64,000 nucleotides of DNA, from positions 1-64,000 of the forward strand of contig NZ_DASZBH010000009.1 of NCBI RefSeq assembly GCF_035944355.1. The letters run 5' to 3'. The notes below the pieces were generated by a model. The model was not told the origin of the DNA. It made no database searches and saw nothing but the letters and a program-made list of their open reading frames with translations. The translations under genes and the position numbers were made by a program. Below, piece after piece: positions 33,034 to 42,924 of the stretch (positions are counted from its first letter, which is position 1; the number at the start of each line of letters is the position of its first letter). This stretch comes from Frateuria_A sp035944355. GTDB taxonomy: Bacteria > Pseudomonadota > Gammaproteobacteria > Xanthomonadales > Rhodanobacteraceae.

Positions 33034-34331
33034 TGCTGTCCAGGCGTAAGCTGCGGTTCCGCCTGATCGTCTCCTTCGCGCTGTTCGGCTTCGGCCTCAG
33101 CGCGTTGTTCGCGTTCGCGGCGCTCAACATCCGCACCCGGGTCGAGGACCAGCTGGTCAACGCCAGCCTGCTGGACGACGCCAAGTGGGCCAACCAGCAG
33201 GCGCGCGAGCATCCTGGCGAGGCCGCCCAGGGCTCGCGCCTGCTCACCGGCACGATCAAGAGCGAGCGCACGCTCTACAAGCTGCCGCTGTCCTGGCAGA
33301 ACCTGGCCACCGCCAACGGCGTGCACGACATCTACGAGCCGGCCGACGACGGCAAGATCCACCACTACAAGCTCGCCGTGTGGAACCAGGGCGGCATCAT
33401 CAGCTTCCTGCGCTACGACGTCTCGCGCGAGGAGCTGGGCAAACAGCAACTGCTGGCCAGTGTGATCGGCGCGGTGTTCCTGTTCGGCCTGCTCTCGCTG
33501 GCGATCGGCCTGTGGCTCTCGCGCAAGGTGTTGAAGCCGGTCAGCGAACTGGCCGCACGGCTGCGCGACTTCCGCAAGGCCGGCAAGGCCGAGCCGCTGG
33601 CGCCGCACTTTGCCGACGACGAGGTCGGCGAGCTCGCGCTCGCGCTGGACGAATACGCGGCGCGGCTGACCGCGATGGTCGAGCGCGACCGCGAGTTCAA
33701 CTCCGACGTGAGCCATGAACTGCGCACGCCGCTGGCGGTGATCGCCAGCACCACGGAGTTGCTGCAGGGGTCGCCCGATCTGACCGACAAGCTGCGCGAG
33801 CGGCTCAAGCGCATCGAGCGCTCCTCGCGCCAGGCCACCGAGCTGATCGAGGCGCTGCTGCTGCTCTCGCGCGCGGAACGGCGCGGTCCCACGCGCGGCG
33901 AGACCACCGACGTGGCCAAGGTGGCGGCCGACGTGATCGAGAGCCAGCGCCCGCAGATGCGCGACAAGCCGCTGGGCATCGAACTGGCGGTGGGCGCGCC
34001 GGTGAGCGTCAACGCGCCGGCTTCGGTGCTGTCGGTCGCGTTGACCAACCTGATCGGCAACGCGATCAAGTACACGCTCGAAGGGCTGGTGCGGGTGGAG
34101 ATCGGCCACGGCCGGGTCGAGGTGATCGACACCGGCCCCGGCATCAAGCCGGAGGATGCCGAGCGGCTGTTCCAGCGTGGCGTGCGCGGCGAAGGCGCCG
34201 GCGGCAGCGGCGCCGGGCTGGGCCTGGCGATCGTGCGCCGGCTGTGCGACCTGTACGGCTGGCAGGTATCGATGCGGCCGCGCAGCGACGCCAACGGCGC
34301 GATCGCGAGCCTGGTGTTCGAGCCGGGCTGA
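33033..34331 (+). CDS. Sensor histidine kinase of the same two-component system
   Basis: The 432-residue protein has two membrane helices (about 11-31 and 141-163) flanking a periplasmic domain of about 105 residues, a HAMP-like linker, the H-box FNSDVSHELRTPL with His228, and the ATPase motifs NLIGNAIKY, DTGPGI and GSGAGLGLAIV. It is a typical membrane kinase that phosphorylates the adjacent regulator. The periplasmic part shows no recognised sensor fold by eye. Coupled to the regulator by TGATG. Confidence 0.93.
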   Translation: MLSRRKLRFRLIVSFALFGFGLSALFAFAALNIRTRVEDQLVNASLLDDAKWANQQAREHPGEAAQGSRLLTGTIKSERTLYKLPLSWQNLATANGVHDIYEPADDGKIHHYKLAVWNQGGIISFLRYDVSREELGKQQLLASVIGAVFLFGLLSLAIGLWLSRKVLKPVSELAARLRDFRKAGKAEPLAPHFADDEVGELALALDEYAARLTAMVERDREFNSDVSHELRTPLAVIASTTELLQGSPDLTDKLRERLKRIERSSRQATELIEALLLLSRAERRGPTRGETTDVAKVAADVIESQRPQMRDKPLGIELAVGAPVSVNAPASVLSVALTNLIGNAIKYTLEGLVRVEIGHGRVEVIDTGPGIKPEDAERLFQRGVRGEGAGGSGAGLGLAIVRRLCDLYGWQVSMRPRSDANGAIASLVFEPG

Positions 34332-34410
34332 TCTTTTACTTCTCCCCCGCGGGAAGAGGGCCGGGATATGGACCGGGGCTCGCGGAGACCTTCGTCATTG
34401 CCGAAGAAGA

Positions 34411-34442
34411 AAAAAGGCCGCATCGCTGCGGCCTTTTTTTTT
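34411..34442. terminator. Bidirectional terminator between the kinase gene and ilvE
   Basis: A perfect 7-bp stem GGCCGCA-TCGC-TGCGGCC is flanked by A-runs on the left and nine T on the right, so it can stop transcription from both convergent genes. Almost the same stem-loop occurs at 36970-36989. Confidence 0.92.
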
Positions 34443-34512
34443 GGAGGCGAAAGGCCTCCACCTCTCCCCAACCCGCTCCCCCGGCTGCGCCGGGAGAGCG
34501 GGAATAGAGCGG

Positions 34513-35430
34513 TCAGACGGGTTCGAGCCAGCCCCACTGGTCGTTGGTGCGCCCGTCGAACAGGCCGAAGTAGAGCTCCTGCAGCCGGCGCGTCACGCGT
34601 CCGGCGGTGCCGTTGCCCACCTGCTTGCCGTCGATCGAGCGGATCGGCGTCACCTCGGCCGCGGTGCCGCACATCAGCACCTCGTCGGCCAGGTACAGGT
34701 ACTCGCGCGGCAGGTCGCGCTCGACGACTTCGATGCCGTCTTCGCGCGCCAGCGTCTTCAACGTATCGCGCGTGATACCCGTGAGAATCGAAGCGCTGGC
34801 CGGCGTGGTGTGCAGCACGCCGTCGAACACCAGGAACAGGTTCTCGCCCGCGCCCTCGCTGAGCAGGCCGGTGTTGGCCAGCGCGATACCCTCGCCGAAA
34901 CCCAGCCGGCGCGCTTCGCGCGCGATCAGCTGGCCGGAGAGGTAGTTGCCGCCGGCCTTGGCGCCCGCGGGGATGGTATTGGGCGCGAAGCGCTGCCAGC
35001 TCGACACGCAGGCGGTGATGCCCTGCTCAAGCGCCTCGGGTCCGAGATACGGCCCCATCGGCCAGGCCGCCACCGCGATGTCGATCGGGGTCTCGGCGGA
35101 GAGGCCGAAACCGCCCAGGCCGCGGTAGGCGACCGGGCGCAGATAGGCGGCGGCCAGGCCGTTCTTCTTGATCACTTCGCGGCAGGCGGCGGCCAGATCG
35201 TCCTGCGAGTAGGGCAGCACCATGTCGTAGATCTTCGCCGACTGGTAAAGCCGCTTGAGGTGGTCGGTCAGGCGAAAGATCGCCGCGCCGTCGGGCGTGG
35301 CGTAGCTGCGGATGCCTTCGAACACGGAAGAGCCGTAATGCAGCGCATGCGACATCACGTGGGTGGTGGCCTCGCGCCACGGCTTGATCGCGCCGTTCTG
35401 CCAGATCCACTCGGGGTATTGCTGCGCCAT
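34513..35430 (-). CDS. ilvE: Branched-chain amino acid aminotransferase
   Basis: The 305-residue class IV PLP enzyme has Lys158 in AKAGGNYLSG as the PLP-binding residue, HYGSSVFEGIRSY, LRPVAYRG and the EVLMCGTAAEVTPI block that separates IlvE from D-amino-acid transaminases. It exchanges amino groups between Leu/Ile/Val and 2-oxoglutarate. A TATCAT box (minus strand, 35457-35462) lies 27 bp before the start. A bidirectional terminator follows the gene. Confidence 0.95.
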   Translation of the reverse strand: MAQQYPEWIWQNGAIKPWREATTHVMSHALHYGSSVFEGIRSYATPDGAAIFRLTDHLKRLYQSAKIYDMVLPYSQDDLAAACREVIKKNGLAAAYLRPVAYRGLGGFGLSAETPIDIAVAAWPMGPYLGPEALEQGITACVSSWQRFAPNTIPAGAKAGGNYLSGQLIAREARRLGFGEGIALANTGLLSEGAGENLFLVFDGVLHTTPASASILTGITRDTLKTLAREDGIEVVERDLPREYLYLADEVLMCGTAAEVTPIRSIDGKQVGNGTAGRVTRRLQELYFGLFDGRTNDQWGWLEPV

Positions 35431-35490
35431 GACGATTCTCCTGCAGGGGACCGCCCATGATACCCGCTGGACCGGTCCCGCCGCGCGTGC

Positions 35491-36009
35491 CTATTCCTGG
35501 CGCAGCCACAGGCAGCCGGAGTGCGGCTCGATGGCGAAGCGGGTTTCCTCGCCGCCGCCGCTGTCGTCCGTGGCGACCGTGCGCACGACGAGCGCGGGCC
35601 TGCCGGCCGCTGGATCGTCCGCCGTATCCGCCAGCTCGATGCCCAGCAAGGGCCGCCGCATCAGTGCGGACAGGGCGCGTATATCGGCCACCGCGGCACC
35701 CTTGCCGTAGCCGGCCCAGAGCATCAGGCCGGCGAGACGGTTGGCGTCGCCGTCGGCGAAGGCGTCGATGACGGCCTGGCGCAGCGCCTCGGCATCGGCG
35801 GCGCAGGTGACCGCGGGCGGGCGCAGCGAGGGCGGCGCGATCGCGGCCGAGGTTGCCGGCGCAGGCGTGGCCTGCAGGCTGGCGCAGGGCTGGTCGGTGA
35901 ACACCGGCTGGCCGTCCGCGCCGATGCAGCGCCGGATCGGCGTCTGCGCCCGCGCGCAGAACGCGGCGAGGCTCAAAAGCAGCAGGCAGGACAGGCGCAG
36001 CGCAGGCAT
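35491..36009 (-). CDS. Secreted DUF4124-type protein of unknown function
   Basis: The 172-residue protein has a signal peptide (residues 1-21, ending ARA) and a short RRCIGADGQPVFTDQPC segment typical of the DUF4124 domain (a Cys-bounded beta-hairpin). The rest, with GLMLWAGYGKGAAVADIRALS, has no known fold by eye. It lies directly downstream of metF on the same strand with a 31-bp gap and may be cotranscribed. Function unknown. Confidence 0.75.
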   Translation of the reverse strand: MPALRLSCLLLLSLAAFCARAQTPIRRCIGADGQPVFTDQPCASLQATPAPATSAAIAPPSLRPPAVTCAADAEALRQAVIDAFADGDANRLAGLMLWAGYGKGAAVADIRALSALMRRPLLGIELADTADDPAAGRPALVVRTVATDDSGGGEETRFAIEPHSGCLWLRQE

Positions 36010-36040
36010 CGGCCGAGCATAGCCGCTCGGCGGCGAGGCT

Positions 36041-36865
36041 TCAGTCCAGTTGCGCCAGCACCGCCTGGGTCGCGCGGGCGCGGTTGAGCGTATAGAAGTG
36101 CAACCCCGGCGCGCCGCCCGCGAGCAGCCGCCGGCACATCTGCGCGACCACTTCCGCGCCCAGCGCGCGGATCGCCTCGGCGTCGTCGCCGTGCGCCTGC
36201 ATGCGCTTGGCGATCCAGCGCGGGATCTCCGCGCCGCAGGCGTCGGAGAAGCGCTTCAACTGGCTGTAGTTGGTGATCGGCATGATGCCCGGCACGATCG
36301 GCACCGCGACGCCCAGCCGGCGCACGTCGTCGACGAAGCGGAAGTAGGCGTCCGGGTTGAAGAAGTACTGCGTGATCGCGCCGTTGGCGCCGGCATCGAC
36401 CTTGGCCTTGAAGTGGCTGAGGTCGCGCAGCGCGTCCTCGGCCTGCGGGTGGGTTTCCGGGTAGGCCGCCACCTCGATGTGGAAGTGGTCACCCGAGTGC
36501 TCGCGGATGAACGCCACCAGCTCCGCCGCGTAGCGGAAGTCGCCGGGCGAGGCCATGCCCGAGGGCAGGTCGCCGCGCAGCGCCACGAGCCGCCGGTAAC
36601 CGGCGCCGCGGTAGCCGTCCAGCAGCGCGGCGATCTCCGCCCGGGTGCCGCCCATGCACGACAGGTGCGGCGCCACCTGCAGGCCATGCTCGCCGTGCAG
36701 CCGCGCCACCGTGTCGGCGGTGTAGCTCAGCGTCGAACCGCCCGCGCCGAAGGTCACCGAGACGTAGTCGGGCGCGTGCGCCTTGAGCACCTGTGCGGCG
36801 CGATCCAGTTGCGCGCGCTGCTCGTCGGTCTTGGGCGGGAAGAATTCGAAGCTGATGGGCGGCAT
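36041..36865 (-). CDS. metF: 5,10-methylenetetrahydrofolate reductase
   Basis: The 274-residue protein begins PPISFEFFPPKTDEQ and contains VSVTFGAGGST, ALRGDLP and ITQYFFNPDAYFRFVDD, all MetF signatures for FAD and folate binding. It makes 5-methyltetrahydrofolate for methionine synthesis. Start at 36865 has AGGAA 8 bp upstream; the ten-codon extension to 36895 does not. It sits downstream of ahcY, separated by a terminator, in a methyl-cycle neighbourhood. Confidence 0.95.
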   Translation of the reverse strand: MPPISFEFFPPKTDEQRAQLDRAAQVLKAHAPDYVSVTFGAGGSTLSYTADTVARLHGEHGLQVAPHLSCMGGTRAEIAALLDGYRGAGYRRLVALRGDLPSGMASPGDFRYAAELVAFIREHSGDHFHIEVAAYPETHPQAEDALRDLSHFKAKVDAGANGAITQYFFNPDAYFRFVDDVRRLGVAVPIVPGIMPITNYSQLKRFSDACGAEIPRWIAKRMQAHGDDAEAIRALGAEVVAQMCRRLLAGGAPGLHFYTLNRARATQAVLAQLD

Positions 36866-36960
36866 CGGTGGGTTCCTGCGGTGCGTGGCCGACATTCTAT
36901 ACGTTCATCGCGATGAAGCGATAGATGGCGTGGCGCAGGACGGCGCTCGCGGGGCCGCGC

Positions 36961-36989
36961 AAAGAAAAAGGGCCGCATCGCTGCGGCCC
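36961..36989 (-). terminator. Terminator of ahcY
   Basis: An 8-bp stem GGGCCGCA-TCGC-TGCGGCCC, followed on the minus strand by TTTTTCTTT, begins 21 bp after the ahcY stop. Confidence 0.88.
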
Positions 36990-37010
36990 TTCGTCGTCGG
37001 AGTGGATCGA

Positions 37011-38450
<1,440 letters not shown>

Positions 38451-38503
38451 GCTTGTCTCCGGTTCTTTGGGGAACCAACGCCTCTGCGGGCGAAGGTCCG
38501 CAT

Positions 38504-38573
38504 GGGTGAGCGCCGTTGCTGCATATGCCCGCCGAGCCTGGCCGTCGCATGACGGTCGCAGCGCCCCTCGGTG
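38504..38573 (-). ncRNA. S-adenosylhomocysteine (SAH) riboswitch upstream of ahcY
   Basis: Read on the minus strand, the leader has CCGAGGGGCGCTGCGACC, then GCCAGGCTCGG, then AACGGCGCTCACCC in the order and pairing of the SAH riboswitch family (Rfam RF01057): CCGAG pairs with CTCGG and GAGCGCC-like segments form the pseudoknot. This class raises expression when SAH accumulates. It lies 54 bp before the ahcY start and just after the -10 box. Confidence 0.92.
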
Positions 38574-38589
38574 GGCACGAAAGAGGCGC

Positions 38590-38617
38590 ATTATAACGTG
38601 CCGCCGCCCCTTTGCAG
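38590..38617 (-). promoter_or_regulatory. Promoter of the ahcY riboswitch transcript
   Basis: Minus-strand TATAAT (38590-38595) with a CTGCAA -35-like box (38612-38617) at 16-bp spacing, followed by a GCGC discriminator. Transcription would start near 38583, 10 nt before the riboswitch. Confidence 0.75.
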
Positions 38618-38723
38618 GCGCGACGGCCTGCCCACGCCCGTGCACGAAACCCTCTCGCGCCCTTGATCGTGCTGCACCGCAGCATCCTGCGGTAGTGTTC
38701 ATCGACGCCCACCGGAGGATCCC

Positions 38724-41465
38724 ATGGAAGCCAGCCGCGACGCCGACTACCTGCCGCACGACGGCCCCCTGCGGGAGGATGTCGGCAAGCTCGGTCGGCT
38801 GGTCGGGCGGATGCTGGCCGAGCAGGGCGGCGAGGCGTTCTTCGCGCGGGTCGAGGCGGTGCGCCAGGCCGCCATCCGGCGTCGCCGCGAGGGCGAACCG
38901 CCGGCCACGCTGGCCAGCGCGCTGGACGGCTTGCACAGCGGCGACGCCGAGGCGCTGGCGCGCGCCTTCGCCACCTACTTCCAGGCGGTGAACACCGCCG
39001 AACGCGTGCACCGCATCCGCCGCCGCCGCGACTACCAGCGCGAAGGCAGCGCGCCGCAACCCGAATCGTTGCTTGACGCGCTGGGCCGGCTCAAGGCCGA
39101 GGGCGTCGGCGCGCAGGAGCTGCTCGACTGGCTCGCGCGGCTGTGGATCGAGCCGGTGTTCACCGCCCATCCCACCGAGGCCGTACGCCGCTCGCTGCTG
39201 GAGAAGGAGCAGGCGATCGTGCGCGCGCTGGTGGACGGCTTCGACTCCAGCCGCACGCCGCAGGAGCGCGCCGAGGACGAGGACCGCATCTTCATGGCGC
39301 TGTCGGCGGGGTGGCAGACCGCTGAAGCCTCGCCGGTGCGCCCCACCGTGCAGGACGAGCACCACCACGTCGGCTTCTACCTGGCCAATCCGGTCTACCG
39401 CATCGTGCCGGCGCTGTACGAATCGCTGGCCGATGCGCTGCAGGCGGTCTACGGCATCGCCGCGCCGCTGCCACGCCTGCTCGGCTTCGCCAGCTGGGTC
39501 GGCGGCGACATGGACGGCAATCCCAATGTCGGCGCCGACACCATCGCCGCCAGCCTCGCTACCCAGCGCGCGCACGTACTGGAGCACTACATCGCCGACG
39601 TCGCCGCGCTGGCGCGCCTGCTCAGCCAGACCCAAGGCCGGGTGGGCGTCGACGACGAACTCGCCGCGCGCCTGGCCGACTACCGCGAGCGCTTCCCGCA
39701 GGCCGCCGCACGCATCCGCCCCCGCCATGCCGACATGCCTTACCGCTGCCTGCTCACGCTGATCGGTGCGCGGCTGGAGGCGACCGGCGAGAACGATCAC
39801 GCCGAAGGCTACGCCTCGCCTGCCGAACTGCTGGACGACCTGCAGCTGATCGATCGCAGCCTGCTCGCCCATCGCGGCCTGCATGCCGGCGCCTACGCCG
39901 TGCGAAGGCTGGTCTGGCGCGTGCGCACCTTCGGCTTCCACCTGGCGCGGCTGGACGTGCGGCAGGACTCGCGCGTGCACGACGACGCACTGGCCGCGCT
40001 GCTGAGCGATGACGAATGGCCCGGCCGCCCGGCGCAGGAGCGTGCGCAGCAACTGTCCGGCTACGCGGCGGGCCGGGCGCGCTTCGCGATCAGCCACGCG
40101 GAGGTGGTGACCGGCCTATACGACGTGTTCGTCACCCTGGGCGACGCGCGCCGGCGCTACGGCAGCGGCGCGATCGGGCTCTACGTCATCAGCATGGCGC
40201 GCTCGGCCGCCGACGTGCTCGCCGTGCTGTCGTTGGCGCGTTACGGCGGGCTGGTAGCGCCCGCCGTGTCGTCCGGCGCCTCGCAGGGCGAAACGGACAG
40301 CACGGTACCGTTGGACATCGCGCCGCTGTTCGAGACCATCGACGATCTCGCCCACTCGCCGGCCACGCTGCGCGCGCTGCTGGCCGACCCCGTCTACCGG
40401 ACCCACCTGCAGTCGCGCGGAGACCGCCAGTGGGTGATGCTCGGCTACTCCGACAGCGGCAAGGACGGCGGCACGCTGGCCTCGCGCTGGGCGCTGCAGC
40501 GCGCCCAGGTGGAACTGCTGGAGGTGGCCAGGCAAGCCGGCATCCAGCTGGCCTTCTTCCACGGCCGCGGCGGTTCGGCCAGCCGCGGCGGCGGGCGCAT
40601 GGCGCCGGCGCTGCTGTCCTCGCCGCGCGGCTCGGTCGCCGGCGTGCTGCGCGTGACCGAGCAGGGCGAGGTGATCCACCGCAAGTACGGCATCCGCGCA
40701 CTGGCTCTGCGCAACCTGGAGCAGACCGTGAGCGCGGTGCTGCGCGCCTCGCTGCGCCCGCGCGCGCATGAAGCGCGCGAAGCGGCCTGGCGCGAACGCA
40801 TGGAGGCGCTCGCCGCGCACAGCCGCCGGCACTACCGCGCGCTGGTCGAGCGCGAAGGCTTCGTCGAGTACTTCCGCCGCGCGACGCCGATCGACGTGGT
40901 CGAGCGCATGACCCTGGGTTCGCGCCCCGCCAGCCGCCGCAGCATGCGTGGCGTACACGACCTGCGCGCGATCCCGTGGGTGTTCGCCTGGACCCAGTGC
41001 CGCTCGATCATCACCGGCTGGTACGGCCTGGGCGCCGCGCTGGAACAGGGCGCTGCCGCGTTCGGTGAACAGGCGCTCGTGGAGATGGCGCGCGACTGGC
41101 CGTTCCTCGTCAACGCGCTGGACGACGTGGCGATGGTGCTGGCCAAGTGCGACCTGGACATCGCCGAGGCGTTCTCGCGCCTGGCCGGCGACCTGCACGA
41201 ACCGTTCTTCGCGCTGATACGCGAGGAGTTCGAACGTACGCGGCGCTGGCTGCTCCGGCTCAAGGGCGGCGATGCGCTGCTGGCCGACAACCCGCGCCTG
41301 GCGGTGTCGATCCGCCTGCGCAACCCCTACGTCGACCCCATGAGCCTGCTCACCGTGGACTTGCTCGCCCGCTGGCGCGCGGGCGGCAGCGAGGACGAGG
41401 CCCTGCTGCGCGCGCTGGTCGCCTGCGTCAACGGCGTGGCGCAGGGTCTGCAGAACACCGGTTGA
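38724..41465 (+). CDS. ppc: Phosphoenolpyruvate carboxylase
   Basis: The 913-residue protein has VFTAHPTEA with catalytic His149, the FHGRGGSASRGGG glycine-rich loop, MLGYSDSGKDGG and the invariant C-terminal QNTG. It fixes bicarbonate on PEP to give oxaloacetate, an anaplerotic step. GGAGG lies 6 bp upstream of the ATG. It is transcribed away from ahcY, and the two share a 273-bp promoter region. Confidence 0.97.
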   Translation: MEASRDADYLPHDGPLREDVGKLGRLVGRMLAEQGGEAFFARVEAVRQAAIRRRREGEPPATLASALDGLHSGDAEALARAFATYFQAVNTAERVHRIRRRRDYQREGSAPQPESLLDALGRLKAEGVGAQELLDWLARLWIEPVFTAHPTEAVRRSLLEKEQAIVRALVDGFDSSRTPQERAEDEDRIFMALSAGWQTAEASPVRPTVQDEHHHVGFYLANPVYRIVPALYESLADALQAVYGIAAPLPRLLGFASWVGGDMDGNPNVGADTIAASLATQRAHVLEHYIADVAALARLLSQTQGRVGVDDELAARLADYRERFPQAAARIRPRHADMPYRCLLTLIGARLEATGENDHAEGYASPAELLDDLQLIDRSLLAHRGLHAGAYAVRRLVWRVRTFGFHLARLDVRQDSRVHDDALAALLSDDEWPGRPAQERAQQLSGYAAGRARFAISHAEVVTGLYDVFVTLGDARRRYGSGAIGLYVISMARSAADVLAVLSLARYGGLVAPAVSSGASQGETDSTVPLDIAPLFETIDDLAHSPATLRALLADPVYRTHLQSRGDRQWVMLGYSDSGKDGGTLASRWALQRAQVELLEVARQAGIQLAFFHGRGGSASRGGGRMAPALLSSPRGSVAGVLRVTEQGEVIHRKYGIRALALRNLEQTVSAVLRASLRPRAHEAREAAWRERMEALAAHSRRHYRALVEREGFVEYFRRATPIDVVERMTLGSRPASRRSMRGVHDLRAIPWVFAWTQCRSIITGWYGLGAALEQGAAAFGEQALVEMARDWPFLVNALDDVAMVLAKCDLDIAEAFSRLAGDLHEPFFALIREEFERTRRWLLRLKGGDALLADNPRLAVSIRLRNPYVDPMSLLTVDLLARWRAGGSEDEALLRALVACVNGVAQGLQNTG

Positions 41466-41469
41466 GCGA

Positions 41470-42612
41470 TCAGGCCATTGCCGGCTTGAGCACGACCTTG
41501 GTCCAGCCCGCATCGCGGGCGTCGAAGTGCCGGTAGCCCTCGGGCGCCTTCGCCAAGGGCAGCTCGTGCGACACGATGAAAGAGGGTTTGGCCTTGCCCG
41601 CTTCGATCAACTTGCACAGATGCCGGTTGTACTGCTTGACGCTGGTCTGGCCGGTGCCCAGGCGCTGGCCTTTCTCCCAGAGTCGGCCGTAGTCGAAGGC
41701 GATCTGGCCATGCTTGGCCTGCTCCGTGGCGGCGCCCGGATCCTGCGGCATGAACACGCCGACCACGCCGATCGAGCCGGTGGCCCGCACGGCCCGGACC
41801 AGGTTGTTCATGGTCAGGTTGGGAACCTCGTGGCCGGCGCAGTTGAAGCATTGGAAGCCGACGCATTCGCAGCCGCGGTCGGCGCCCTTGCCCTGGGTCA
41901 GCTCGAGCACCTGATCGACGCCGCTGTCCTCGGTGTCGTGGATCGGGATCGCGCCGATCTGCTCGGCCAGCGCCAGGCGGTCCTTGTGCGCGTCCACGAC
42001 CATGACCTTACTGGCTCCCTTGATGATCGCCGAGTACGCCGCCATCAGGCCGACCGGGCCGGAACCATAGACCACCACGGTATCGCCCGGCATCACGCCG
42101 GCCAGCTCGGTGGCGTGGTAGCCGGTAGGGAAGATGTCGGCCAGCATCACGTAGTCGTTTTCCCTCTCCTGCGCATCCGGCGGCAGTACCAGGCAGTTGA
42201 AATCCGCATGCGGCACGCGCAGCAGTTCGGCCTGCCCGCCGCGGTAGGGGCCCATGCCGGCATAGCCGTAGCCCGCGCCGACCTTGCCGGGATTCATCAC
42301 CAGGCAGGCGGCGGTCAGGCCGCGCTCGCAGTTCTCGCAACAGCCGCAGGAGACGTTGAACGGCAGGCACACGCGATCGCCCACCTTGACGCGCTCGACC
42401 GCGTTGCCGACCTCGATCACTTCGCCAAGGTTCTCGTGGCCGAGCACCTTGCCCGGTTCCAGGTCGGTGCGCCCCTCGTACATGTGCAGGTCCGAGCCGC
42501 AGATGTTGCTGCTGGTGATGCGTACCAGTGCGTCGGTAGGCTTCTCGATCTTCGCATCCGGCACGTCGGCCACGCCGATGTCGCGCGGGCCGTTGTAGAC
42601 CACAGCTTTCAT
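41470..42612 (-). CDS. Zinc-dependent alcohol dehydrogenase, glutathione-independent formaldehyde dehydrogenase type
   Basis: The 380-residue protein starts MKAVVYNGPRDIGVADVP and has the catalytic zinc ligands (Cys38 in SNICGSDLHMYEGR, GHENLGEV), the structural-zinc cysteine cluster CGCCENCERG and the NAD motif GSGPVGLMAAYSA. These fit the Pseudomonas putida-type formaldehyde dehydrogenase group, which oxidises formaldehyde without added glutathione by retaining NAD. Other aldehydes or alcohols are possible. Start at 42612 is the first family residue; the upstream open frame is non-coding. Converges on ppc with a 4-bp gap. Confidence 0.88.
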   Translation of the reverse strand: MKAVVYNGPRDIGVADVPDAKIEKPTDALVRITSSNICGSDLHMYEGRTDLEPGKVLGHENLGEVIEVGNAVERVKVGDRVCLPFNVSCGCCENCERGLTAACLVMNPGKVGAGYGYAGMGPYRGGQAELLRVPHADFNCLVLPPDAQERENDYVMLADIFPTGYHATELAGVMPGDTVVVYGSGPVGLMAAYSAIIKGASKVMVVDAHKDRLALAEQIGAIPIHDTEDSGVDQVLELTQGKGADRGCECVGFQCFNCAGHEVPNLTMNNLVRAVRATGSIGVVGVFMPQDPGAATEQAKHGQIAFDYGRLWEKGQRLGTGQTSVKQYNRHLCKLIEAGKAKPSFIVSHELPLAKAPEGYRHFDARDAGWTKVVLKPAMA

Positions 42613-42924
42613 GGGCTCGCTCCTGCAGGCAGGCACCGGCCGCGTGGCTGCACGCGGCCGGTGGGGGAAAGAAGGGGGCAGGAAGGCGAAACTAGCCGTG
42701 TGGGCGTACGCACCATGGCAAGGCCACGTAGCCCCTGGGTGAGCCGACCCGGCAGTGGCGCCGTTGCCACAGCGACGGCAAGCCCGGGTCCGGACGCACG
42801 GCGTGGCGCTCACGCCGCGGCATGACGGCAAGCCGCGGCGCGCTGGCGTGCCTGTGGTTGCCTGCGCTCCCGGAAGCACCTTGAGACGCCACGCCTTCTC
42901 TCCTCGGAGAGAAGGGCAGCAGCC
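42613..42924. other. Intergenic gap between the dehydrogenase and uup genes
   Basis: No gene is supported in 312 bp. A purine-rich stretch (GGGGGAAAGAAGGGGG) lies at about 42663-42678 and the dispersed palindrome at 42894-42915. The promoter for the dehydrogenase should be here but no clear boxes are seen. Confidence 0.5.
42894..42915. repeat. Dispersed CTCTCC...GGAGAG palindrome (best copy)
   Basis: Ten-bp perfect arms (CCTTCTCTCC / GGAGAGAAGG) around TC, 9 bp after the uup stop on the minus strand. Member of the palindrome family also seen at 27151 and 54239. Confidence 0.65.

Noticed and set aside
38451..40097. N-terminal extension of ahcY to 1028 codons
   Set aside because: It runs through the SAH riboswitch and promoter and antisense to ppc; the family start MNAAIQAHPNHDYK is at 38450.
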